Shown: positions 43,958 through 55,034, counted from the first letter of the stretch. The stretch is DNA of 64,000 nucleotides from Lunularia cruciata (GCA_948567375.1 OX419762.1:55632841-55696840); one strand, 5' to 3'. Notes: generated from the sequence alone by a model not told the origin. A program made the numbers and translations.

Positions 43958-45860
43958 TGTGGTACCCACATTTTTCATTTTGGATGAGTTTTGAAGAAGA
44001 AGTGCCTTGCTGAAACCAAATTGAAACCAAATGGAGAAGAAATGAGGAGAAACTTTTGTTTTGATCAAGCTCAAGGAAGTCAACTTTGTGTTGGAGGTAG
44101 AAGGACTCAGATTGGATCAGACCCAAAGAAGCTTACTTTTTGTTAGAGGAAGAGGAAGAAGGAGGTCAGACGCCATAGGAGGGTTTCTTTGCATTGAAAT
44201 GGAGGTTACAAGTCAGGATTATTGCAGGAGCCTTATCTCAATGATGAAAAGTCCAAATCATTCATTTTTTACTTTTTTGGAAGCATCTCATTCATGGCTT
44301 TCCATTGCTACCAACATCGCATAGTTTGGAGGTTTGTAGAAGAAGTTACAAGCATTTGAAGTTTTGGGAGTAGATGTATAGAGTAGTTGAGTGTCTTCGA
44401 GTTGGTGACTTTGTGTCTATACAATTTTGGACTTATATGACTTTGGGGTTTACAAGACTTTGGGTCTAAAGACTTTGCCTCAAGACAAATATGATTCAAC
44501 CCAAGGTAGTTAGACATCAGATGTGGGAGTCTTTGGGTCAAATATCTAAAGCGTTTGAAATAGATAGGAAAGATAGTTAGGATATCCATGATTTCAATTT
44601 CAGTTCTAATTGAAGATGGGATAGAAATCAAAGGAGAAATAGTAGTAGTGAAGGAACCCAAAGTGCAAGATTAGACAATAAGTGTCTTTGGGTTAATAAT
44701 ATGAGCAATTAGGGAAAAGTAGGTTACAAATTGAAGGCGTTACAAAGTTAGTGTACCCATGCTTTCAATCACAATTCTTAATGAGGATATAGTAGAATCA
44801 GCAAAGGAATTGATCATAGTTAGATCTAAAGGTGCAAAAGTAGGAGTGCAGGTGTCTTTGGAGTTGTCATCTAAGACTTTAGAGAAGAGTGGATCGGAAG
44901 ATAAAGAGTTAGATAAAGTACCCACTAGTGTAATTGTAGTTCAGGGTGAAGAAGTAGTAGAAATAGTGAAGGACTTGGTAGAATTAGATATACCCAAATA
45001 AGGAGAAGTGATAGGCAGAGCATTGGGTTTGGAAGCCAAAGTTGAAGTAGACATCAGATTGGAGTAGTGACAGTTTTGAGATTTGAAGACGCAGATATGA
45101 AGAGGTGGTTTGTCATTTTGGATATGCGGGTAGGAAGAGTTGTTATAAAATGGTATAGTTGTTAGTAAGTGTCAATTGCTTTATTATTCAAAGGGAGCAT
45201 TTACAGTGTTATGTTGTTGAATATTCATAATTTCTGAAGATAAATAAAGTGAAGTGCTGATTTTAGTGCTCGTTGCTTGAGCTTGATTTCAAGTATCAAT
45301 GTTGTGTTTTTGTTTGTGAGTGTGTGAAGAATTCTGAAGAGCAATTTAGTGTGCTTGTTGGATGTTGGATTCCACAGCCTTGATCTTCATTCTATGTGTT
45401 TGAGTGAAGTGCAATCGCAGCAATGCCTTGACAAATCTGAGAGGAATTGTAGTGTTTGTAGTATTCTATAGTTGTGAGTGCAGTATAGTGTTGATGTGAA
45501 GCAATTTCAATCAAGGAACTTATGCCTTCAGTGGAGGGGTAGAACACAATTCTGAGGTGAAGTTGTTTTGCAATGAAGTGCCGTCTTTGAGAGAATCTGA
45601 ATCATCATAATCAAGATTTATTTAGACAAAAATTTGTTATATTGTGATTATGAGTGTGTGAACTTGTGACAAGTTGTCTAGATTGAGTGCTTGTTACTCT
45701 CTTTTGGGTGTGGTTTCTACCTGAGAGATTAAAGACGCAACCAAGAAGAACTACTTGTTATTGTTTGACTTTGTATTTGACCAATTTTGACCAATATCTT
45801 TGTGGGAACAAACTTTACTTACCTGATTATCACAAAAGTGATCTTTTCCGGGTTGTCACA
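43958..45860 (+). mobile_element. Short LTR-A unit (ORF-deleted solo LTR), 1.9 kb
   Basis: It runs from TGTGGTACCCACA at 43958 to GGGTTGTCACA at 45860, with the AAGAT duplication at 43953-43957 and 45861-45865, inserted in the coiled-coil codons of copy 6. It keeps the family leader, the C-terminal part of the U3 ORF (44759-45069, ending VEVDIRLE) and the R-U5 part, but lacks the N-domain and coil. The same internal deletion type occurs at 55243-56989, so this may be a propagating non-coding variant. Confidence 0.85.
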
Positions 45861-47229
45861 AAGATTTATCATGAAGAGTTGAAGGTGGAATGCTCTTCTA
45901 GGTATACATCAGAATCAGTAGGAGAGATAGTTGAGAGAATAAGAGCAATGTTGAGCACAAAAGCTGAAGGGAAGATAGAAGAAGTGAGGATGCATGAATT
46001 GAAATTACTTGTGCTAGAAACTTGGGAAAGGAAGGCAAAGGACATAAACATGAATAGTTTTTTGATTTTTTTGAAAGATCAAGTAGGTAGGAAGATGTCA
46101 GAGATAGGAGACAATATGAGTCTCAGATAAGATTTAGTAAAATCAGAATTAGATAAATTTTGGAGTAGTGTGAACAAAGATATTAAGTCCAAAGTTGTAG
46201 AAGTAGGAGTGCAAGTGTCTTTGGGTAAGTTACCTAAGACATTAGAGAAGAGTGGATTAGTTGATAAAGGAGTAGATAAATTACCCATGACTTCAATTGT
46301 AGTTCAGATTGAAGAGATAGTAGACATCATGGATGAAGAAGTAATATTAGATAGACCCGTAGAAGGAGAAATACTTGAAGGAACCTTGGGTTTGGAAGCC
46401 ACAATCAAGGTTGACATTGGATTGGAGTAGTAGCAGATTTGAGATATGGAGAGGCAGATATGAAGATGTGGTTTGCCATTTTTGATCTGTAGGTTGATAA
46501 ATTTGTTATGGAATAGTATATTGGTTATATTATTATCAAGTGCAAAGCCTATTTAAAGGAAACATTCATAGTGTATTGTTGTTCAGTATTCATATTTTTG
46601 AAGTTGAGTAAAGCAAAGTGTTGTAACTCAATGCTTGTTTTTATAGCTTTATTCCAAGTATCAATCTTGTGTGTGTGTGTTTGTAAGTGTTTGTAGAATT
46701 TCAAAGTGCAAGTTAGTGAGCGTGTTAGATGTTGGATTCTACATCTCTGATTGCATGTTGTGTGTTTGTTCTTGAGTGGATAGCAATTGAAGCAATGCCT
46801 TGATACATCTGTGAGGAACTATAGTGTTGGTAGTATTTTGCATTGGTAAGCGCAATACAAGGTTGATGCAAAGCAATTTTGATTGAGGAAGTTGTGCCTT
46901 CAATGGAGGGGTGGAACACAATTCTGAGGCAAAGTTATTTCATAGTGAAGTAGCCTTCTTTGGGAGGAATTGAATCATCATAATCAAGCTTTGTTTGGAA
47001 AGATTTGATGATATTGTGATTATGAGTGCAATTTGTTGTGATGAGATTGTGATTACTGCTTGTTACTCTCTTCTAGGTGTGGTTTTTACCTAAGAGACTA
47101 AAGATGCAACCAACAAGAACTGATTTGTTATTATTTTACTTTGTATTTGACACTTTCTGAATTGTATCTCTGTGGGAATGAACTTTACTTACTGATTAAT
47201 GCAAAAGTGATATTTGCCAAGTTGTCACA

Positions 47230-47511
47230 CCAAGGTAGACACTTTCTTTATATGTACATTCTTGATTAGCTAAACCCAAGGAAAAGTTGTTATAGGTCCT
47301 TTGGATTGGGTTGCATGTCCTGATACAAAGTCCTCTATCTTTGACTTCGTGCTTTTTTCTGTCCAACCCGAGTCCTTCTGACTCTGACCCAAGGTTGACT
47401 TTGGTTCTATGCCAAACTTCTTATTTCTTCCCCATTTAGCCTTCCTTTGGCTTTAACAACTCACTTCTTCTTTAAAAATTGTTAAAAATAAATAAAAATA
47501 TGGGCACCACG
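47230..47511 (-). mobile_element. LTR-A outer-end fragment (minus leader)
   Basis: This matches the first about 280 bp of the unit read on the minus strand and ends ..TGGGCACCACG, the degenerate outer terminus. It directly follows the end of copy 6, so the two were probably joined by insertion or recombination. Confidence 0.65.
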
Positions 47512-47539
47512 TTAGCCTTATGACTCCCAACATCCTCCT

Positions 47540-48840
47540 ACAAGTTGAAGTTCCATTTTTGCTTTGAGATCAAGAAGTCCTCCATCCCCAACTTCTTCCT
47601 TGGAGTCTTTGTTGTTGATGGTTTTGAAGTGCTAGTGCAAGTGCTCCTAAAAGGCATAGGAGTATCCTTGCTAGGAGTAAATCCTTCAAAAGAGTGTACA
47701 TCCTTTGCAAAACAAGCTCTCTTCTTCTCTTGTGCCAAAACATCTAAATTAAGATCTTTGAAGTTTGAGCACTCCCCCTTCTCATACCTGCACTCAACCA
47801 CATCTATGGATGCTATCTCCTTACCTTTGTTTGGATTAGGAGCAACTTGGGTTTCACTTCCTCCCTTGTGCCTTCTATTGGCTCCCCCATAATCCCTTTC
47901 ATGGTAAGTGGAATTTGGGCAATTCCTTTGGATGTGACCTCTTCCTCCAACCAATTTCAACTATCATTGAAATTGTTGGTTGGTTGGCCTCCTCTATATA
48001 GATATTTTCCATAACTCCTAGGCCCTCTCCCTACATTTTGATCCACTTCTCTCTTCTCCCATAGTTGCACTACATTAATCTTGAAATCTGCAAGTTGTTA
48101 TGTGATGGTTTGAAGTGGATCTCTAGTAGAGGTGTAAGAATTGGGGCAACTACTAGTTGTGGTGCAACCCTTGCCACAAAAGTATCAAATTTTCCAACAT
48201 ACTTGTAGTTGTGAGAGGGATTCATAATCTCTTTCACCACCAAATCACTCTCATTCCCTTCCAAAATCTACTCTATACAAATTGTAATCTTGATAGCTTC
48301 AACCTTGGAAGAAGGTTTCTCATATCTCACCTTGCTTCTAATTTGTGGTCTCAACACTCCCACAAAATTCTTGGTGAGTATGGCTCCCATGCCAATCATA
48401 GAAGTCTACACATCATCCCCATCCTTCCTTAGCACTATGCAAAATTTGGACTCTAGCTTCTCCACTCTTTCTACATAGACTCTCACTTTCTCTCCATGTG
48501 GTGTATGTTTTTAGATCTTCTCAACACTCTCTTCAAATCCTATTCTAAACTCTTTTTTTCTCAAATCCACCCCTACTATCACCTTAAACCCTTGGGGAAT
48601 CTTCCATAGCCTCAATTTCCACTCTTGGTGACCCTCCATGCTCCCAAGATGAGTCTAAACACTCAAACATGCTTTTGGTTGTTCTCACACTCCTCATGCA
48701 TGAGATCTCAACTCTCCAAAATTGACCACTCCTAATGTCACTCAATGCTCTCAATTGGTCTATTGCAATCCTTTGAAATTTTTTACACTTGATCAAAACT
48801 CCAAGGCATCCTTTCCTATAGTATTTTAGATCTTTTCATC
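47540..48840 (-). pseudogene. Gag of a further Ty3/gypsy element
   Basis: Minus-strand order: RVYVERVEKLESKFCIVLRK, MGAILTKNFVGVLRPQIRSK and EAIKITICIE (48500-48270) resemble the later capsid helices of plant gag proteins; then MEGNESDLVVKEIMNPSHNY (48264); then a degenerate knuckle in which only GHIQRNCPN is left (about 47925) and a Lys/Thr/Ser-rich tail ending ISKQKWNFNL (47540). The pieces are in different frames. No pol accompanies it. It differs in wording from the gag pieces at 20.9-21.7 and 33.3-34.4 kb. Confidence 0.6.
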
Positions 48841-49422
48841 AAGCAATTTGGCCTATACATTGTTCTATTCAGCACACATATTTCAGATTTGGTCTTAAAA
48901 TCACCCCCTTTAAAAATTCATAACTATGTGTGCTAAAACAAACTCTTTCTAATTCTTAAGCCAAAAGGTAGATTGAAAGGCACTTAATTCTCATTGAAGT
49001 TTCAAAAAAATCCATTTTAAACTGAAGAAATGGCAGACTCTGTACAAATTTCAAGAGAGCATGCAATTTAAGGAGCAATTTACCCTATTAACTTTCAAAA
49101 ATTATAGGTTAGTTTGTGTACTAGATTTCATAATAATTTAAAGTGCTCTAATTGAAAGACAACCTAGGCCATCATGTGTAGAAATTTCAAGTCCAGATCT
49201 AAAACTTGAGATTTTTCCCAAAATCACAATCCTCAAAATCTGCAATCCACCTCACACAATCTCTCCAAATTCTCTCATGTGTACAAGATGTACAATATCA
49301 TTGTAAAAGACTGAGCCCAAGGGGAGGTATAGGAGAATGTAAACTCACATTGGGACACTTGAATGTGAGAAAACTCAGAATGTGTGAAAACTCCAAATGC
49401 CTAGCATGAGCTTTGGCTTTGG

Positions 49423-49430
49423 TATTTATA
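49423..49430 (-). promoter_or_regulatory. TATA box (TATAAATA)
   Basis: CTATAAATACC on the minus strand is a near-ideal plant TATA box. It would start transcription towards the gag remnant at 48840. The heat-shock-like cluster begins about 22 bp upstream. Confidence 0.6.
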
Positions 49431-49451
49431 GGTAGCATACAAGACCCTTGA

Positions 49452-49639
49452 GAAGCTTCTCCAGAAGCTTCTTTGAGCCGCTTTCTTAGAGTACAAGCCA
49501 AGTTAACCAGGAAGTTTCTCAAGAAACTTCCTTCTAGAAGTTGCCTACTTGGTGTGCAAGCTAAGCTAGTTGGAAGCTTCTAGAAGCTACCTACTTGGGG
49601 TGCAAGTTAAGCTAGTCGTGAAGCCTCCCAAGAAGCTTC
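49452..49639 (-). promoter_or_regulatory. Cluster of GAAnnTTC heat-shock-element-like sites
   Basis: Palindromes GAAnnTTC or TTCnnGAA occur at 49452, 49464, 49511, 49523, 49532, 49573 and 49632. The one at 49573-49585 is an exact three-unit element, GAAgcTTCtaGAA. The spacing matches binding by plant heat-shock factors for the three-unit site; the others are two-unit sites. Position directly upstream of TATA suggests heat-inducible transcription, which is inference. Confidence 0.55.
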
Positions 49640-49701
49640 CTAGATGCTTTTGGAATATTTTGGGCTAATTGGCTTATTCTCTACTTTGTTAGCTTTACTA
49701 A

Positions 49702-49941
49702 CTACGTCGCTAAACTCCATATTGTTACAATCACCTCAAAGATATCATAATGAAGTATAGGGTATACAAATGGATTTTGGTCCTCTAACATAACTTCAAC
49801 TCTCTCTTCCCTTAATGTTCTCTCTAAGTGAGCTCTCATAGCCTCCTTCTGTCTAATATAGAATTGCACGATGAACATTATCTTGTCTTCTAAAGAGGTC
49901 CCAACAACGGAACCAAAAATGTGAGTTGTCTTGTCTCTCAC
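49702..49941 (-). pseudogene. PBS-like site and short gag-like ORF of another element
   Basis: The minus strand reads ..CTCACATTTT then TGGTTCCGTTGTTGGGACC (about 49899-49917), close to the tRNA-Asp-type PBS TGGCGCCGTTGCCGGGG of Athila/Tat elements, and then a reading frame through DKIMFIVQFYIRQKEAMRAH and LEDQNPFVYPILHYDIFEV. This would be an LTR end, PBS and the gag start of a minus-strand element truncated at about 49702. Its LTR should lie above 49920, but I cannot bound it. Confidence 0.5.
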
Positions 49942-50133
49942 TCAAGATGAACCTCTGATGGCTATTATGGTAACGCAACATGGACTAAGAAGGCAAGGAA
50001 CCACAACTCCATCATACTCTTCCAAGGCTAACACTCCAAGACTCAAACCATTGCTCACTAGAGAACTCAATGAGAGAGATAGTTGTACTACTTTGCACCT
50101 AATCTCATGTGTGTGATAGATGATTGCAAGCCA

Positions 50134-50206
50134 TCCTAGGAGATCATATTCCCATTTTGTTTAGGCACTCCACATCTTTGTATCATGGGAATATGATCTC
50201 CTAGGA
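50134..50206. repeat. 22-bp perfect inverted repeat with 29-nt loop
   Basis: 50134-50155 and 50185-50206 are exact reverse complements (core CCTAGGAGATCATATTCCC). The right arm and loop also occur at 62563-62617, where the left arm is absent and replaced by unrelated sequence. The hairpin in this copy was therefore created by a local inverted duplication or strand switch. Confidence 0.9.
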
Positions 50207-50760
50207 ATCAGCACTTCTTACAAACAACACTTTCAACCGTTTTGTTTGGACTATTTACATGAAGAAAAACCTCAACAAACAACAAAAAACCACAAGGGCT
50301 CATAACAGAGCAGGTTGTGACACATACTCCACAGTTGTCTTACTGGCTCTGGCTAATTCTAAAGTCATTTTTTATGATGCTTGATTTTTGCAATCCTCTC
50401 CTTGAATTTAAATTCCTCAACTTTTGTATCTTTCCTCAGCCTCTACTTTACCTTGAGTTCTTTTTTATTTTAGTGGCTCTGAGAGCATCAATCTGGGCTA
50501 ACTGACATCTTTCTCTTGCTACCATCAATTTAGTCCTCAATTTGGCATGGATGTCCATGTCTTGAGCAAAAGTATTTAGTGTAGGGCAATTCTTTGGATT
50601 TCTTTTTGATAACTTCCTCCTCTTGCATGATTCTCTTTGGCGCTTATCCAGCACATCTACTCCGTCCTTTTCACCTTTCTCTATTGCCTCCAGAATATGA
50701 CTTCAGAAGTAGTAACTTCTGAAGACATATTCTTTGTTTTTGCATGCATATCTTGTGTTG
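50150..50760. repeat. Dispersed repeat R, copy 1
   Basis: Aligns along about 600 bp with 62550-63120 (same blocks: TTTAGGCACTCCACATCTTT, GGTTGTGACACATACTCCA, GACATATTCTTTGTTTTTGC). On the minus strand a short ORF is shared (50654-50448; LDKRQRESCKRRKLS, and Q(I)DALRA near its end). A perfect 10-bp stem with a 4-nt loop, CTTCAGAAGT-AGTA-ACTTCTGAAG, is at 50701-50724 and is degenerate in the other copy. The class is unknown; it may be an LTR or leader of another retroelement. Confidence 0.7.
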
Positions 50761-52138
50761 CTCGTAAACCCTCCTCACTTCCATCAATCTCCTCATGTGC
50801 TCTTGCTCTTGTGTCTCATTGTGTAGTTATGATATCCTCCTCTTCATAAGCTTAAATGGCTCATTTGGTGCATATTCATATTCGCACTATGTGAACTCAA
50901 GTGTACTCTCCTCTTGTGTACTTGGAATGCTTGTTGGTGGTCATATTGATTCATGGAGGTCAAAAGCTTGTGAAATCCCCAATAGAAGAGTACCCACCCA
51001 TTCAAAGAGATTCAATTCACTCCCCATCCCAAAATTTACAAGGGCACTAGGAGATATATTAGCTCTACCCAATACAGCATATCCATGCTCAAATAATAAG
51101 GACACATATTATTTAGTTTATGCTCGATCCTTGTTTAATATCCTTATCGGTGAGTCCTTTGCCAGTGGATTTGTCCTTCCAATTATGAGCAGTTTTGTAA
51201 GACTTCAAAAACCTGGCACATTTTCTTAGTCCCGCCGGAGAATTTACAGAACATGTCCCATAGCGGCCCGTATCTTCCAGAACTGAAACCCCGTAATGTG
51301 TCCAATGGAGTAGTACAATCACTAATGTGCAGACTAGTTTGAACAGAACATTTGCTCAGGACTGGCATTTGCTCAGGTTTTCTTTCAAGACGCCGTGAGA
51401 ACTAGAATTGTGAAAATGTAAACTCTCTTGAAGACTCTCATGCAAGTGTTCGCTTAATTAATTTATTCGTGAACATATCCGGATTCTCAAAAGAATAGGA
51501 AAGATAATTCGGCAGAGTAAACTTTATTCCAGTTCTGAAAGACATCACATAAGCGCTATCCCACCCTTCTTAGTGACAGAACCGAACTGCTCCTCGAGGT
51601 GTACCGAGGAAGCAGCATTCAGGCACCCGTTCGAGCAAACTTATTTAAACGTATGGTTACACATGCGCCATGTGATCATCGAATTCTACGAATAGCGTTT
51701 TGCAGGTAGTTATCTTGGCTCATCGAAGAGTCATGAGCTTAACGCTTATATCATTTCGAATTTCAGTGTACTGTTGAGCACGGAGGACATTGCTACCTTC
51801 GGTCATCCACGCGGGTGATGCCAGTTTTTGTCGGAGAGCCGGAACTCATAGAAAGGCAAATCTGCAGACAGATCCAAGCTCTTGTAGCCACCAGCACAGC
51901 ACTGAAACGCAAATTTAGATTCGGACTGGTAAACTTTAACCAGTCAACCGCGAGAGCCGGGACGCTCTTCTAAGAAAGTCAACCAATGTGCGGACGAGTT
52001 AAGCAATAAGGCGTCCGCATCAGGCTATCTACAAATATGAGACGGCTGATGATCATCCCAGGTATGCAGTAGAACCCTTGCAGAATTGTCAGCAGAGTCT
52101 TTGAAGTCTCAGCTTGACAGGCCAACATACATTACGGA
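50761..52138. other. Low-repeat-looking stretch without a clear gene
   Basis: ORFs are short and not convincing (50795-51229 is the longest on plus and has no recognisable domain). From about 51220 the base composition becomes less AT-rich and no LTR-A or gypsy similarity is visible. The part below 52139 may be 3' untranslated sequence of the proline-rich gene; AATAAA occurs on the minus strand at 51523-51528 and 51462-51467. Confidence 0.35.
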
Positions 52139-52618
52139 TGATCATCCCTTATGAGGACTGGGAGCCGTGGCAGAATGGTGAGGAGGAGACGCATTGTGTG
52201 GAGGAGGAGGGGAGTTTGGGGTTTCGTGAGGAGGAGGAGACTCTCTGTGTGGAGGAGGAGGAGACTTTGTATGTGGACGAAGTGGAAATCTGGAGGGGAA
52301 TGGGACGGAAGGGAAAGAGGGTAGATGGGAAGGAGGTGCACTGGGAAGCCGAAAAATATCGGGTAGAGGAGGCACTGTGGGGATAGGAGGATGGGAACTG
52401 GACGATGGGAAAGGGGAAGCGGGAGGTGGACTCGATCTAGGTAAGCTGGGGAAGAAGCTCCATAAGTTAAAGTTGTGAGAGGCTGGTGGTGCTGCTGATG
52501 GAGTATCTGCCATGAGAGTGCGGGATGCCATTGCTGTGGGCAATACCATTCCGCCGATCCATACACAACATACCAGTACCATACAGAAGCCAGCGGTCGA
52601 GTGATTCATCTTCCCCAT
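52139..52618 (-). CDS. Putative secreted proline-rich protein
   Basis: An open minus-strand frame of 159 codons from the ATG at 52618 to a TGA at 52139. It has a signal peptide (MNHSTAGFCMVLVCCVWIGG, cleavage likely after ..PTAMA near residue 31), then a Pro/Ser-rich chain with SPPP and PPPP runs (SFFPSLPRSSPPPASPF, TKSPPPPHRESPPPHETPNS), ending PSPHKG. Such proteins are usually cell-wall or extracellular hydroxyproline-rich proteins. I cannot name a family. The start at 52618 is preferred over the upstream in-frame ATG at 52669 because it places the hydrophobic stretch at the N-terminus and a TATATATA box 94 bp upstream. It is the only intact non-transposon ORF I would call. A small intergenic ORF by chance is possible given the low complexity. 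Confidence 0.5.
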
Positions 52619-52711
52619 GTTGGCAATTCTCCCACTTCTGCAAATCCTGTGTCTACAATCTTCACTCAAACTATGATAAGGCTATACTGGCTGTTAACTG
52701 GAACTATGCAG

Positions 52712-52719
52712 TATATATA
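52712..52719 (-). promoter_or_regulatory. TATA box of the proline-rich gene
   Basis: GTATATATAC is palindromic, so it can serve the minus strand. It sits 94 bp upstream of the chosen ATG, leaving a 5' leader of about 60 nt, a usual plant distance. Confidence 0.45.
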
Positions 52720-52799
52720 CCTCTGAAGCAGCACTACCATTCTGTTACCAGCTAGCTAGCTAGCGTGCTTGTGAGATTTGGCGTGTTTTGGTAACTACA

Positions 52800-53245
52800 T
52801 CATGTCTATGGTTGGTTGACTCACAGATAGGAATGAGCATCACCTACCTTAAAAAAAATCTTAAAAGTAGGAATTTGGTAATCTTAATTACTCAGACCAT
52901 TCTTAACTTTTTCTCGTTTTTACCAAACTCTATAGCTCAACTCGTATCTTCTATGAAATCCACAACATTATTAGTTCATTTGACATTGTTGTTGATTCCA
53001 GGATTGCTTGTAATTGATTCTTGATGTTGAACGCTGCGAGTATCGATTGGTAATTACTTAAGAGAAAAACCATTCGTTTCAAGATAAAATATGATTGTGA
53101 AGTAAAGAAACCTGATATTTCTTTATCATCGTCGATTATCGATATTTCTAATAGTTATTCAGAGTGTACAAGTTCTGTTTAAGTAATTTGGAATTTTTAG
53201 AGAACACATGCACTGCAACTTTTTTTAATTTTTTTAGTTCAATTT
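52800..53245. other. AT-rich unassigned stretch
   Basis: Strongly AT-rich with A and T runs near 52851 and 53220-53250. No gene, repeat family or regulatory signal that I can support. It ends where the truncated LTR-A copy begins. Confidence 0.4.
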
Positions 53246-53249
53246 TTTT

Positions 53250-55034
53250 AGTTTACTCCTCAATGATCCTTCTTCAACTCCGCGTTCTTTCACTATAGCT
53301 GCACCAACAAAGGACAAATGATCTTCAATAGATATTCAACTCAAGCATATATTTCTTCATCATTTTCCACATCTTTGTCTTGGGTCAGCACTTCTTTGGC
53401 TAGTGCTTTACTCCAAAGGTGCGATCTTTGTACCTTCAACATTACTCCATGTGAGCTTTCTCCTTCTTCTTCAACTTTGCTCAAACTTGCAACTACAACT
53501 TGCACACTTCTCTTTGATCTTGCTGACCTCGGAAATACCAAGCCAACCTCTCCTAATTTTTCATCTTCTAACTCAGCTAGAGGCAACTCCAAACAAGGCT
53601 TTTCTTCACACTTTGACTTGGTTTCTCCTTCCAATTCGTCCTCCAAAGATTTTTCCTTCACTACTACCGGCATTGGCTTAGGATTTAGCCTTCTTATCTT
53701 TTGTGGTTGTATCAATGTTATTCTCCCTTTGGGTCTACTTCTCTTTCTTGGCATGGGTATGTCTACTAACACTATCCTCTCCTTTGTGCTCTTGAGGTAG
53801 AGGTCATTTTCTTCTTGAACCCGCTTTATGTAATATTGCTCATCTGCATCTGCTTCTCTTCATAAGTCGGGATGAAAGTGGGACACCATCCTTCTCCTCT
53901 CCTCCAAGCTAAGTAAGTTTAATCCAAAGTAGAAGTGGGCTCAATGGGTATGAGGTAATGGGGTGGCATACTTATTTTCCAACTAGTAATCATTTTGCCT
54001 ACACGTTGGTACAAACACCTCGCCCAATCTACCGCCTCTCTTGTAAATATCCGGTGAAAGAACACTCCCTGCTACATCATTACATAGATGGTTTGCTCTA
54101 GCTTAAACATAGCCATCATTGCACTGAAAATCCCTCTTTGTATTGGGTCCTTATAACTATCCACCTTGTACTCATTCTTGGTAGGAGGCCTATTGAAAGA
54201 ATTCTTCACCTCGATAGTTCCTTTTGAAGACTCACACTTCCAATAGAAGGTGACTCCCCCTACTTCCATGCTTCTCTCCCAAAGACTTATCTCCAATCTG
54301 ACCAGTCCATCAAGACAAATTTCCTCTCTTCCCTTTTGCCTTGGGACCATCCTTGCAGTTGTTGGTAGCAATTTCTGCCATGAACCTTGGAAAACTCAAA
54401 TTCCAATGCCATGCTAGAAAGGTAATGCAAAGTCTGTTCAAGACTTTGATCTTGCCACTACATCTAATTGATAAATTGCAAGACTCCTCACTCCATTCTG
54501 CTTATTTACTTTTGGGGCCATCATGTGCTTCTTCACTCTTGGTCTCTAAAAAATCAAACCCTCCCCAAAACCTAAGATTCTAACTCCCCCATACAACTAT
54601 TAAGAGGCACAAGATATTTTCGTGACATTGCAAAATGCCCTCAACAAAGTCTCAATTTTATAGTCTTTTGTTGATTGGTCATTCTTCATGCAATCTTCAA
54701 TTGACATGATAATTATGCATGTATGTTTCTATCACTCTCAATGTCATCTTGACCTGGAGGTAGTCACTGTCTTTACACATACTTTCTTGATTTGCTAAAC
54801 CCAAGGAAATGTTGTTATAGGTTCTTTGGATTGTGTTGCGCATCCCAATACAAAGTACCCTATCTTTGGCTCCATATTTTCATCCATCCAACCCAAGTCC
54901 TTCTAACTCTGACCTAAGGTCAACTTTGGATCTATGCCAAACACACGATTCTTCTTGTTTCTTCCCCATTTAGCATTCCTTTGGCTTTATCAATGCACTT
55001 CTTCTTTAAAACTCATCAAAAAAACAAAAAATGT
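53250..55034 (-). mobile_element. LTR-A copy 7, half unit (coil start, N-domain, leader)
   Basis: From about 53250 the minus strand holds the start of the coil, the linker and N-domain, and the leader, ending at the outer terminus ..GGGTACCACG near 55034. The C-terminal, promoter and R-U5 half is missing. U3 ORF pieces: a start region reading LAWHWNLSFPRFMAEIATNN near 54415-54360, where most other copies have a stop; EVKNSFNRPPTKNEYKVDSY (54200); and the linker 53772-53341 (MLVDIPMPRKRSRPKGRITL). Confidence 0.7.

Larger units (their letters stand above)
26522..46430 (+). pseudogene. U3 ORF of LTR-A copy 6, split in three exon-like pieces by insertions
   Basis: The start MAKKSSSLAMRS at 26522 is followed by the N-domain (QWTKLDWKLILEKE, NNGYKVESY, 26700-26890) and a linker to 27838. 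After the chromovirus, 43420-43957 holds coil (VVMEHELESLKKSTVEKDQA). After the short LTR unit, 45861-46430 holds the rest of the coil (EEVRMHELKLLVLETWERKA) and the C-terminal domain ending IKVDIGLE. The junction K-I-(insert)-K-I-Y-H shows the AAGAT duplication within the ORF. Besides the insertions it has several stop codons, for example near 26895. Confidence 0.75.
26381..47229 (+). mobile_element. LTR-A copy 6 (plus), probable 3' LTR, 5'-truncated, hit by two insertions
   Basis: LTR-A sequence resumes at about 26381 (leader), continues through the U3 ORF and ends ..AAGTTGTCACA at 47229. It is interrupted by the chromovirus at 27839-43419 (AGTAC duplication) and by the short LTR-A unit at 43958-45860 (AAGAT duplication). 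Across both interruptions the ORF resumes in register. The TATTTAAAG box is at 46550-46558, 679 bp before the end. Confidence 0.75.
48850..49731 (-). repeat. Probable LTR of the gag element, with TATA and heat-shock-like sites
   Basis: A non-coding stretch upstream (minus sense) of the gag pieces. It may begin TGTAACAATATGG at 49731. A TATAAATA box on the minus strand is at 49423-49430, and several GAAnnTTC palindromes lie just upstream of it. I could not find the other LTR in the window, so the boundaries are estimates. Confidence 0.45.

Noticed and set aside
52132-52566. Alternative minus frame of 144 codons overlapping the proline-rich gene
   Set aside because: It lacks a signal peptide at a start codon and reads as a frame-shifted version of the Pro-rich repeats; the overlapping frame with signal peptide and TATA spacing is the better choice.
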